Source of the DNA: an uncultured Methylophilus sp.
GTDB lineage: Bacteria; Pseudomonadota; Gammaproteobacteria; Burkholderiales; Methylophilaceae
Direction: 5' to 3'
DNA: 6,476 nt
Assembly (NCBI GenBank): GCA_936943315.1
Contig: CAKZJM010000406.1
Location: 1-6,476, forward strand
Each line of letters begins with the position of its first letter. The stretch's first letter is position 1. The notes beneath the pieces are model-generated. The model did not search any database. It was not told the origin of the DNA and saw only the letters and a program-made list of their open reading frames with translations. Made by a program: the position numbers and the translations under genes. This document shows, one piece after another, positions 1 through 6,231 of this stretch.

Positions 1-338
1 TAACCGGTGAGGTCGCCAATCACACCACCTCCCAGGGCTATCAGTGTGGTATTGCGTTCGCAACGGTTTTGCAGCAAATGATCATAAATGGTTTGCAGGG
101 TTTCGTTGTTTTTATAGGCCTCACCATCCGGCAGGATAATTTCAATCACGCTGACGCCCGCGTCACGCAGTGGCTGGGCAATCGTTTGCATATACAAAGG
201 TGCAACGGTGGTATTGCTGACGATGGCGACTTGCTTGCGTTTCAAATGCGGCAGAATCAGCTCGGCCTGGCCCAATAAGCCGTTGCCGATATGAATAGGG
301 TAGCTACGGTCAGCCAGGCTGACGGTTAAGGTTTGCAT
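1..338 (-). CDS. aroB: 3-dehydroquinate synthase, N-terminal part (cut by left window edge)
   Basis: AroB converts DAHP to 3-dehydroquinate, the second step of the cytoplasmic shikimate pathway, using NAD and a divalent metal. I translated the minus strand from the ATG at 338: it begins MQTLTVSLADRSYPIHIG and stays open for 112 codons to the edge. Recognisable family segments are the RSYPI strand (about residues 11-15), the PDGEAYK nucleotide-binding loop (about 70-76) and GGGVIGDLTG at 103-112, the NAD-binding glycine loop. The family is usually about 360 residues, so roughly the last two thirds lie outside the window. The start is supported by alignment with known AroB N-termini by eye and by a GGAG at 344-347, five bases before the ATG. 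The ATG lies inside the end of aroK (13 bp overlap), so translation is probably coupled to it. Confidence 0.96.
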   Translation of the reverse strand, partial: MQTLTVSLADRSYPIHIGNGLLGQAELILPHLKRKQVAIVSNTTVAPLYMQTIAQPLRDAGVSVIEIILPDGEAYKNNETLQTIYDHLLQNRCERNTTLIALGGGVIGDLTG

Positions 339-868
339 GATGACTCCAACGCATTCAAGGCGTTTTCTATTTTCTGGATGATAATCGCCACCGGCTGATG
401 GCCGGTATCCACGATCAGGTTTGCCGTTTCGGTATAGAGTGGATTACGCGCATGGAACAATTGTTCCAGTTTGGCTTTGACATCGACATTCTGTAGCAAA
501 GGCCGGTTTTTATCGTTGCGGGTGCGCAAATAGAGTTCATTCACATTGGCACGCAGATAGATCACATAGCCATATTTCTTGAGGATCGCCCGGTTTTCGG
601 GGGCCATAATGGCGCCCCCGCCAGTGGCCAGCACAATATTTTCCTGCTGGGCCAGCTCTTCTAGCGTAGACGTTTCGCGCTTGCGAAAGCCTTCTTCACC
701 TTCCAGCTCAAAAATCGTCGGGATTTTAACGCCGGTGCGCTGCTCAATGACGTGATCGGTGTCGTAAAAGGTTTTGCCCAGATTTTTGGCAATCAGTTTG
801 CCCACTGTGGTCTTACCCGCTCCCATCAAGCCAATTAAAAAAATGTTGTTTGGTATTTGCGCACCCAT
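326..868 (-). CDS. aroK: shikimate kinase
   Basis: AroK phosphorylates shikimate at the 3-hydroxyl with ATP, the fifth step of the shikimate pathway, in the cytoplasm. From the ATG at 868 the protein has 180 residues, normal for the family. Visible motifs: Walker A GLMGAGKTT (13-21), the shikimate-binding DTD (36-38), EGEEGFRKRE with R62, the glycine loop ATGGGA (81-86), the LID segment NRPLL with R122, and RNPLY with R141. The reading frame can be extended four codons to a TTG at 880, but that codon lies inside a terminator stem. MGAQIPNNIFLIG matches the usual short AroK N-terminus, so 868 is preferred. No strong ribosome-binding site precedes it; the nearest candidate is a weak GGTTGGG followed by six T. 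The end overlaps the aroB start. It probably has its own promoter (896-924) as well as any pilQ read-through. Confidence 0.96.
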   Translation of the reverse strand: MGAQIPNNIFLIGLMGAGKTTVGKLIAKNLGKTFYDTDHVIEQRTGVKIPTIFELEGEEGFRKRETSTLEELAQQENIVLATGGGAIMAPENRAILKKYGYVIYLRANVNELYLRTRNDKNRPLLQNVDVKAKLEQLFHARNPLYTETANLIVDTGHQPVAIIIQKIENALNALESSCKP

Positions 869-895
869 AAAAAAGCCCAACCGTTTCAGTTGGGC
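869..895 (-). terminator. intrinsic terminator after pilQ, abutting the aroK start codon
   Basis: Read on the minus strand, GCCCAAC (895-889) pairs with GTTGGGC (881-875). A further T-G wobble (888/882) and G-C pair (887/883) close an AAA loop, giving a 9-pair stem. Six T residues (874-869) follow directly, the textbook form of a rho-independent terminator. It lies 55 bp past the pilQ stop codon and should end the pilMNOPQ transcript. The T-run ends exactly where the aroK ATG begins. On the plus strand the same stem is followed only by ATTTT, so it would work poorly in that direction. Confidence 0.85.
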
Positions 896-924
896 ATTTT
901 AAGGCAAAGCCTGTCGGCTGTCAG
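896..924 (-). promoter_or_regulatory. predicted sigma-70 promoter for aroK-aroB
   Basis: On the minus strand CTGACA (924-919) and TAAAAT (901-896) each match the -35 and -10 consensus at five of six positions, with the optimal 17-base spacer. The predicted transcription start falls about 887-890, within the upstream arm of the terminator hairpin. The resulting leader would be only about 20 bases before the aroK ATG at 868. The promoter lies wholly in the pilQ-aroK gap. It is predicted from sequence only. Confidence 0.6.
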
Positions 925-949
925 TAACAGTAGGATGAATGGATGGCTA

Positions 950-3190
950 TTAGTTCAAGGCAAGCGTGTCATCCATCACTTTGGGGGTAATGAAAATCAG
1001 CAATTCGGTTTTGTCTTCTTGCCTTGTATTACGTTTAAAGGCATAACCAACCACAGGCAGGTCACCGAAGAACGGCACTTTGTCTGTGCTTTTCTGTGAA
1101 ACCTGCTCATAAATACCGCCAAGCACCACGGTCTCACCGTTACCCACCAACACTTGTGTTTGTACGTTTTGCGTATTGATGGCTACGCCGCCAGGCAGGG
1201 TTTCACCACGGCTGTCTTTACGCACATCCAAGTCCATGATAATTCTTTGGTCCGGGGTGATTTGCGGTGTGACCTCTAGGCTTAATTCAGCCTTTTTAAA
1301 ACTCACCGCCGTAGCACCGCTGCTGGTCGCGCTTTGGTAAGGAATTTCAACCCCTTGTGCGATCCTGGCTTTTTGCTGGTTGGCGGTCGTCACACGCGGA
1401 CTAGAAATCACTTTACCGCGGGAGTCGGCTTCTAGGGCAGAAAGCTCCAGGTTTAACAACAGGTTAGCTGAGAGTTTTAGCAAGCTAAGGGCAATACCGC
1501 CATAAGCATTCGTCACCGGCAGGTTGGACATCAAGTCAGGCTGACCGTTAGAGCTCACAGTGTAGTTATTCAGTGTTGCACTTTGGATGGTGCCGCCCTG
1601 AGTACCCAGAGTATACGTTCCGGTGCCGCCCGCTGTGGTGGGCGCCGTGAATGCCGTCGCTTTATTACCCAAGGTACCACCAATTGATAAATTGGTATTG
1701 CTGCCAGGCGTACCGGTTTGCGAGATACCAAACCGGGCACCCAGTGATTTAGAGAAAGTGTTGGATGCAATCACCATGCGTGATTCAATCATCACCTGCT
1801 TGACGGGCACATCCACTTTGTTAATGATGACCTGGACTTCTTCAAGCTTTTTAGGCGTATCCTGCACAAAAATGGTATTGGTCCGCGCATCAAAGGTCAC
1901 GCTACCACGCTGCGACAGAATGCGGTTAGTGCGGCCAGCCGTGCTGCCTCCGGTAGTGCCAATAGAGCCGCTAGTGCCAGAAGTACCGCCTGAGCCACCA
2001 CCCAACAGCATGTTCCTGAAATCCATCGCTTTCTGGTAGCGTAAAGAAAACACTTCAGTGCGCAGCGTTTCCAGTGTTTCACGTTCTGCTTCTGCCGTCA
2101 GTTGGGCCTTTTCCTTGGCAGCAAACTCCTCGGCTGGGGCAATCGAAATCACACTGCCATTGACGCGCATATCCAGACCCTTGCTTTTCATGATCACATC
2201 CAGTGCCTGATCCCAAGGGACATCTTTTAAGCCCAAGGTCACACTGCCAGAAACAGAGTCGCTGACCACAATATTTTTGCCTGTAAAGTCAGCGATCACT
2301 TTCAACACATCCCTTACATCTACACGCTGAAAGTTAAGAGACAGTTTTTCTCCTGCATACCCTTGCTTGGAGCCCTGGATCAGTTTGTTTGGGTCTTTGA
2401 CCAAGGGCCGGATGTCCACTACCAGGCGGCGATCAGTCTGGTAGGCAGATTGCTCCCAGTCACCTTGCGGTTCAATCACGATTTGCGCCTGGTGATGCTG
2501 GCGTAAAGCGTCCACATATAACACCGGCGTATTAAAGTTAACCACATTCAAGCGGCGTTGTAATTCTTCTGGCAGCTCGGTGTTGGCAAAATCCACTACC
2601 ACCGTCTTACCGGCATTGCGCACATTCACGCCCACACGGTTGTCAGACAAATCAACCAAAATACGGCCTTCGCCATTTTTGCCGCGTACAAAGTCTATCT
2701 TCTGGATTTTATGCGCTGCAGCCACTTCGGGCTCGGCAAATCGCTTGGCAGCGACGGCCGCTGCAGGGACCTCAGCACCTTCCTGTGCCAAGCCTACGAC
2801 CAAGGCCTGATCCTGTACTTGCAACTGGTGCTGTACAGGTTTGGATAAATTCAATACCACGCGGGTACGGTCACTGGCTTGCGCCACTTGTATCGATTTC
2901 AGCACCCCCTGATTCACGGGCACTACATTTTTACCAGTGGCATTGGCTGCATTCGGCAGATCAAAAACGATTCTAGGCGGATTGCTTAAGGTAAAACTAA
3001 CCGGTGGCGTAGCCAATGGTTGCGATAATTGCAGCTGCAAGTTTAGACGCCCACCAGGCAACGTGGTTACATCCACTGACTGTAGTTGGTTAGTCGCCGC
3101 TGGCAGGTCAGCCGCAATACTCCATCCAGAGGTTGTCAACACCACCGACAAGAAGGCCGCACGGGCTAGATAGGTTAATTTTTTCATCAT
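950..3190 (-). CDS. pilQ: type IV pilus outer-membrane secretin PilQ
   Basis: PilQ forms the multimeric outer-membrane channel through which the type IV pilus is extruded and retracted. The 746-residue product is of normal length. Residues 1-26 are a Sec signal peptide (MMKK, hydrophobic core, likely cleavage after SIA). Two AMIN-type peptidoglycan-binding regions follow at about 37-135 and 162-262. An STN/N0 domain lies at about 282-351 (LSLNFQRVDVRDVLKVIA) and an N1-type domain at about 377-462, interrupted by a Gly/Ser/Thr-rich loop at 397-420. The secretin core runs from about 465 to 742, with VPFFGDLPVVGYAFK (705-719) and ELLIFITPKVM (729-739) as family signatures. A second Gly/Thr/Ser/Asn-rich stretch lies at about 491-560. 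AGGA six bases before the ATG supports the start; a second ATG follows at once at 3187. The start overlaps the pilP stop by 4 bp. Translation ends at a tandem TAA-TAG. Confidence 0.97.
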   Translation of the reverse strand: MMKKLTYLARAAFLSVVLTTSGWSIAADLPAATNQLQSVDVTTLPGGRLNLQLQLSQPLATPPVSFTLSNPPRIVFDLPNAANATGKNVVPVNQGVLKSIQVAQASDRTRVVLNLSKPVQHQLQVQDQALVVGLAQEGAEVPAAAVAAKRFAEPEVAAAHKIQKIDFVRGKNGEGRILVDLSDNRVGVNVRNAGKTVVVDFANTELPEELQRRLNVVNFNTPVLYVDALRQHHQAQIVIEPQGDWEQSAYQTDRRLVVDIRPLVKDPNKLIQGSKQGYAGEKLSLNFQRVDVRDVLKVIADFTGKNIVVSDSVSGSVTLGLKDVPWDQALDVIMKSKGLDMRVNGSVISIAPAEEFAAKEKAQLTAEAERETLETLRTEVFSLRYQKAMDFRNMLLGGGSGGTSGTSGSIGTTGGSTAGRTNRILSQRGSVTFDARTNTIFVQDTPKKLEEVQVIINKVDVPVKQVMIESRMVIASNTFSKSLGARFGISQTGTPGSNTNLSIGGTLGNKATAFTAPTTAGGTGTYTLGTQGGTIQSATLNNYTVSSNGQPDLMSNLPVTNAYGGIALSLLKLSANLLLNLELSALEADSRGKVISSPRVTTANQQKARIAQGVEIPYQSATSSGATAVSFKKAELSLEVTPQITPDQRIIMDLDVRKDSRGETLPGGVAINTQNVQTQVLVGNGETVVLGGIYEQVSQKSTDKVPFFGDLPVVGYAFKRNTRQEDKTELLIFITPKVMDDTLALN

Positions 3191-3714
3191 TGATGTTCCT
3201 GCAGTTCCAACGTTGTCATTTGCTCAGACCACTCGCCACTGACCGGGTCTTGAATCGTTTCTTTGATCTTTAACTCATACTTCGATGTCTGGCGGTTTTC
3301 TGCCAGGGCAGTGACCACTCCAAAATTCTCGCCCAGGTGTGAACCTGGTGCGACTTGATAAATCATGTTGTCAGAGGTTTGGATAGTGGCAAACATGCTG
3401 TTCTTTTTACTCAAAACGCCCACAAACTTGAGCCCCTCCAACGGATAGGCTTCCAGTGGCTCCTTAGGGCGCTTCAGGTCTGGCTGGTTGGTGTTTTGAA
3501 CCACGGCCTTGCGTGGCATAAACGGGTCGTGCAACAGGCCATCTGCGTTGTACTGTTTGGGTGAAAACCCCTGCACCTGTGGCAGAGGCTCTACTGGAGC
3601 AACCACAGACTGGTCCGCTTCATTCATAAACTTGGTCAGATCATCATCCTGAGCGGCACAGGCCATCAGCAAGAGGGCGGGCAAGAGGGCGAAAAAAGTG
3701 CGGTAAGCCATCAT
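3187..3714 (-). CDS. pilP: type IV pilus inner-membrane lipoprotein PilP
   Basis: PilP is a periplasmic lipoprotein that links the PilN-PilO inner-membrane heterodimer to the periplasmic N0 domain of the PilQ secretin. The 175-residue product starts with a lipoprotein signal peptide (MMAYRTFFALLPALLLMAC). The lipobox is LMAC and C19 is the predicted lipidated cysteine. A flexible proline-rich region follows (about 36-92, including PVEPLPQVQG and DPFMPRK). The C-terminal part, from about 93 (LEGLKFVGVLSKKNSMFATIQ), has the pattern of the small beta-domain of the family, ending near LELQEHQ. Two adjacent ATG codons (3714, 3711) are possible starts; the first forms an ATGA overlap with the pilO stop. 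AAGG lies somewhat far upstream, so coupling to pilO translation probably matters. Length and position are typical of the pilMNOPQ operon. Confidence 0.95.
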   Translation of the reverse strand: MMAYRTFFALLPALLLMACAAQDDDLTKFMNEADQSVVAPVEPLPQVQGFSPKQYNADGLLHDPFMPRKAVVQNTNQPDLKRPKEPLEAYPLEGLKFVGVLSKKNSMFATIQTSDNMIYQVAPGSHLGENFGVVTALAENRQTSKYELKIKETIQDPVSGEWSEQMTTLELQEHQ

Positions 3715-4355
3715 TTTTTACCCGCCTTACTCTCTAGCGTCTTACGTGCCGCCACCTCATCAGCGTCCATATATCGGTATGTTTTGGCCACGGCTTCCAT
3801 CACCAATATATCTTTGCGGGGTTGCTTATCTTCTTTGTTGGCAGGATGAATTTGCAGGTTATGCAAAGTCACGATGCGCGAGAGTTTGGCGACTTCTGTC
3901 ATAAACGCGCCCAACGCATGATAATGACCGAGTACTTTAATGTTGATAGGCTTTTCGGCATAAAACTCGGCAAACACTTCCGGCATAGGCACAAACTCTT
4001 CAAATGCCAGGCCCTGGCTTAATCCGGCTTGGTTAATGTCGGTGAGCAAGCCATCCATCTCAGACTTATCCGGCAACTGCTTAAGCAAGGTGCCAAACGT
4101 TTGCTGAATTTCAACGACCTGCTGTTCGTAGGCCTTGATTTTCATGGCTTGTACTTTCTTGACCATATACTCATCCCGCAAGCCCTGCTCTTTTTCTTTT
4201 TCGGCTTTGAGCTCTTTGAGGTTGGGACTAATCAAAAACAGATATCCCGCCGCGAAAATCGCCGCTGCCAGCAGAGCCAGCAGTGCGGCTTTCATGGGCC
4301 ACGGTAAGTTACCTGCCGTTTTGATATCAATGTTATTAAAATCAGAAAGCTGCAT
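3711..4355 (-). CDS. pilO: type IV pilus inner-membrane assembly protein PilO
   Basis: PilO is a bitopic inner-membrane protein that dimerises with PilN and helps align the pilus motor with the secretin. The 214-residue product has a short cytoplasmic N-terminus (residues 1-21), one transmembrane helix at about 22-42, and a charged stretch likely to be coiled coil at about 45-92 (LKELKAEKEKEQGLRDEY). A periplasmic domain follows at about 95-195, with the typical LPDKSEMDGLLTDINQAG segment and then AFEEFVPMPE. The last 15 or so residues are a charged tail. AGGG lies close upstream of the ATG, overlapping the end of pilN. Only two bases separate it from the pilN stop (TAG), and its own TGA overlaps the pilP ATG. 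Operon position, size and topology all agree with PilO. Confidence 0.95.
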   Translation of the reverse strand: MQLSDFNNIDIKTAGNLPWPMKAALLALLAAAIFAAGYLFLISPNLKELKAEKEKEQGLRDEYMVKKVQAMKIKAYEQQVVEIQQTFGTLLKQLPDKSEMDGLLTDINQAGLSQGLAFEEFVPMPEVFAEFYAEKPINIKVLGHYHALGAFMTEVAKLSRIVTLHNLQIHPANKEDKQPRKDILVMEAVAKTYRYMDADEVAARKTLESKAGKK

Positions 4356-4357
4356 TT

Positions 4358-4951
4358 CTACCCTTTAGTTGCCGCGGATTTCTGCTTGGCAGGATCTTCT
4401 GCGGCAGTTTCCCGTTTTAAAGACACCCGCAACACGAACTCATACTCTTTATTGCCCAAGGCATTGGTATTGGCCTTGATTTCAACCAGGTTGGGGCTGT
4501 GCATGATCAGCGAATCGCTGAGATTGTGCACCAGCGTCGCCACGCGGGCATTGGTATCGGCCACGCCCCTCAATTCAATTTCGTCCTGCATTTGCTTGAC
4601 GCTTTTGAGGAACACCCCCTCCGGCAACTGCCTGGCCAGCTCATCCAGAATCAACACCGCCTGATTGCGGTCGCTTTGCAAGCCTTCGACAATCTGCTTG
4701 CGCTCCAGCACATGCTGTATCTGTTGTTTCAGTGTGCCGATCACGGCAATTTCCTTATCCAGACGCACCATTTCGTCTTGCAAGCGCTGGTTACGGCTCT
4801 GTTGTGCCTGAATGCGGTTATGAATATAGCTCCAGCTCACAAACAACACGGCGGCGGCGGCAATCGCAACCAATGAAGCCATCAGTCCAAACTCACGTTG
4901 CCGTTCGGCCCGCTTGATCTGTCTGTGGGGTAGCAGGTTGACTTTAATCAT
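4358..4951 (-). CDS. pilN: type IV pilus inner-membrane assembly protein PilN
   Basis: PilN is a bitopic inner-membrane protein whose cytoplasmic N-terminus binds the groove of PilM and whose periplasmic part pairs with PilO. The 197-residue product begins MIKVNLLPHR. This carries the NLLP motif (residues 5-8) that is the hallmark of PilN and the PilM-binding segment. A basic stretch is followed by a transmembrane helix at about 22-42, a predicted coiled coil at about 45-95 rich in Gln, Arg and Glu, and a ferredoxin-like periplasmic domain at about 100-178 (LARQLPEGVFLKSVKQ onward). The tail (179-197) is charged and low in complexity. A GGGGAG and a nearer GAGG precede the ATG, and the ATG overlaps the pilM TGA by 4 bp. 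The sequence shows no defect. Confidence 0.96.
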   Translation of the reverse strand: MIKVNLLPHRQIKRAERQREFGLMASLVAIAAAAVLFVSWSYIHNRIQAQQSRNQRLQDEMVRLDKEIAVIGTLKQQIQHVLERKQIVEGLQSDRNQAVLILDELARQLPEGVFLKSVKQMQDEIELRGVADTNARVATLVHNLSDSLIMHSPNLVEIKANTNALGNKEYEFVLRVSLKRETAAEDPAKQKSAATKG

Positions 4952-6021
4952 GCCTCAACTCCCCGCAGGGCCAGGCCACAGGCAATCATGAGTGCAGGTG
5001 CATCGGTTTCAAGTTGGGATGCCTTGATTTTGCTGGCCAGTGTCATCCCTTTAAAGGCATTGGCGACCACGGTATGGGTGCCGGTTTTTTGTTCAATGAG
5101 GGCGGCCAGGCCTTCAGTAGCGGCAACGCCTCCTGCCAGCAACACATGGTCAACCTTGTTGTATTGGGTAGAGTTGGTAAAGAAAGAGACCGCTCTGGCT
5201 GCTTCACCCGCCAGGTTTTGCAAGAAAGGCTGCAACACTTCCTGCTCGTAAGAATCTGGCAAACCGCCCTGGCGTTTGGCAATTTCGCTTTCTTCGGGCG
5301 TCAGGCCAAACCGGCGCTGGATTTCCTGCGATAGCATGGCGCCGCCAAACGCTTGCTCGCGGGAATAGACCGAATGCGTGCCGACCATGACATTGACATG
5401 CGTGACATGTGCGCCGATATCGAGAATCATGGTGACGGTTTTTTTGCTATGTTGCGGCAATTGTTTCAAAATCTGGCGATAGGCGGTTTCGGTCGCATAA
5501 GACTCAACATCCATAATGCTGACTTTCAGCCCGGCTTCTTCAGCCACAGCCACTCGGTCGTCGATTTTTTCTTTCTTGGCCGCAACAATCAGCACTTCCA
5601 CTTCATCGGTACTTTTGCCCATCGCGCCCAGCACCTGAAAATCCAGATTCATTTCTTCAAGCGGGAAAGGGATGTACTGGTTCGCTTCTGACTCAACCTG
5701 TAACTCCAGCTCTTCTTCGCGCAGACCCGCTGGCATGATAACCCGTTTAGAGATGACGGCAGCGGTTGGCAATGCCAGCACGGCGTGACGTGCACGCGTG
5801 CCGAGCAAGCGCCAGGCCGAACGTAGCGTATCTGCGACTTGCGTCAGGTCATTGATATTGCCATCACTGATGACGCCTTTTGGCAAAGTCACGTTGGCGT
5901 AGCCATCCAGCCGGAATTGCTGTTTACCGATCGCGCTCAACTCCACCATTTTGACGGCGGTGGCGCTCACATCCACACCAATAAAACTGGTTTTCTTGCG
6001 TTGTAAAAAGCCCAGACTCAA
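4948..6021 (-). CDS. pilM: type IV pilus actin-like assembly protein PilM
   Basis: PilM is a cytoplasmic FtsA/actin-like ATP-binding protein that docks on PilN and joins the inner-membrane alignment complex to the pilus motor. With the TTG start at 6021 it has 357 residues, close to the family norm. It begins (M)SLGFLQRKKTSFIGVDVSATAVK, where residues 14-24 are the first phosphate loop. DIGAH (about 201-205) is the second phosphate loop, LLAGG (about 294-298) belongs to the adenosine site, and the end DAPALMIACGLALRG is typical of PilM. An ATG at 6063 would add 14 residues (MQPRRFKYFKRVIP) with no family counterpart known to me and a poor ribosome-binding site. The TTG has AAAAGGG eight bases upstream. 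The TGA overlaps the pilN ATG. The identity is secure; the start is inferred. Confidence 0.95.
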   Translation of the reverse strand: MSLGFLQRKKTSFIGVDVSATAVKMVELSAIGKQQFRLDGYANVTLPKGVISDGNINDLTQVADTLRSAWRLLGTRARHAVLALPTAAVISKRVIMPAGLREEELELQVESEANQYIPFPLEEMNLDFQVLGAMGKSTDEVEVLIVAAKKEKIDDRVAVAEEAGLKVSIMDVESYATETAYRQILKQLPQHSKKTVTMILDIGAHVTHVNVMVGTHSVYSREQAFGGAMLSQEIQRRFGLTPEESEIAKRQGGLPDSYEQEVLQPFLQNLAGEAARAVSFFTNSTQYNKVDHVLLAGGVAATEGLAALIEQKTGTHTVVANAFKGMTLASKIKASQLETDAPALMIACGLALRGVEA

Positions 6022-6029
6022 CGGTATTA

Positions 6030-6036
6030 CCCTTTT
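6030..6036 (-). promoter_or_regulatory. ribosome-binding site supporting the TTG start of pilM
   Basis: On the minus strand AAAAGGG (6036-6030) lies eight bases before the TTG at 6021. This is the only good Shine-Dalgarno match near the pilM N-terminus. The ATG at 6063 is preceded only by a GGTTG. The site therefore decides for the shorter protein, whose N-terminus also aligns better with known PilM proteins. Confidence 0.6.
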
Positions 6037-6062
6037 GAAGTATTTAAATCTCCGTGGCTGCA

Positions 6063-6079
6063 TGCATCAACCATGCCAA
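6063..6079 (-). promoter_or_regulatory. candidate sigma-54 (-24/-12) promoter of pilMNOPQ
   Basis: The minus strand reads TTGGCATGGTTGATGCA from 6079 to 6063. It contains TGGCATG, four bases, then ATGCA, against the consensus TGGCACG-N4-TTGCA: two mismatches, with the invariant GG (6077-6076) and GC (6065-6064) exactly ten bases apart. The predicted start is G6052 or A6051, giving a leader of about 31 bases that includes the ribosome-binding site before TTG 6021. The best sigma-70 alternative (TTGATG, 16 bases, TTTAAA) would leave almost no leader. Known biology: sigma-54 with PilR drives pilin genes in several proteobacteria; use for pilM here is an inference. Confidence 0.42.
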
Positions 6080-6192
6080 CTCACGCTTTTAAGAAACTGA
6101 CTGCAGCTTTTCTGGCCCATGCGGCAGCCAGAAGAATGCTGATTATTTGCATGATTCCATAATTAACTGCCAATGAATCAGCAAAAAAAGAT

Positions 6193-6198
6193 TACAAT
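6193..6198 (+). promoter_or_regulatory. candidate -10 element of the ponA promoter
   Basis: TACAAT on the plus strand matches the -10 consensus at five of six positions. It would start transcription near 6205, about 27 bases before the ATG at 6232. No convincing -35 hexamer lies 16-18 bases upstream; the nearest bases read about CCAATG. If real, the promoter is weak or needs an activator. A run of seven A lies just upstream (6183-6189). Confidence 0.33.
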
Positions 6199-6231
6199 TC
6201 ATGGGTAATTCTCACGATGGCAGCACGAAGC

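Larger units (their letters stand above)
6022..6231. other. divergent pilM-ponA intergenic region
   Basis: About 210 bp lie between the two divergent genes, without a coding region that I can support. It holds the candidate -24/-12 promoter and ribosome-binding site of pilM (minus strand, 6030-6079) and the candidate -10 of ponA (plus strand, 6193-6198). It also contains AT-rich stretches around 6141-6200 that could bind accessory factors. A 16-base segment at 6091-6106 recurs imperfectly inside ponA at 6240-6255. No tRNA, small RNA terminator or strong long palindrome was seen. Confidence 0.6.

Noticed and set aside
869..880. TTG at 880 as the aroK start
   Set aside because: The codon is part of the terminator stem, adds four residues not needed by the family and has no ribosome-binding site; the ATG at 868 fits better.
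1623..2039. Open frame of 138 codons on the plus strand opposite pilQ
   Set aside because: It lies wholly antisense to a conserved secretin region. Its Pro/Val-rich composition is what the reverse of Gly/Ser/Thr-rich codons produces. No ribosome-binding site or known domain is seen.
4499..4876. Open frame of 125 codons on the plus strand opposite pilN
   Set aside because: It is entirely antisense to pilN. The His/Gln/Leu-rich protein resembles no family I know and reflects pilN codon use.
5353..5691. Open frame of 112 codons on the plus strand opposite pilM
   Set aside because: It is antisense to the conserved pilM core, with no promoter or start signal and a composition typical of a shadow frame.
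6043..6070. Sigma-70 promoter TTGATG-N16-TTTAAA before pilM
   Set aside because: Each hexamer matches only four of six positions. The start near 6036 would fall on the ribosome-binding site, leaving almost no leader.
6141..6160. Possible IHF site (AATCATGCAAATA on the minus strand) upstream of the pilM promoter
   Set aside because: It departs from the IHF core consensus at more than one informative position, too weak to report as a feature in AT-rich DNA.
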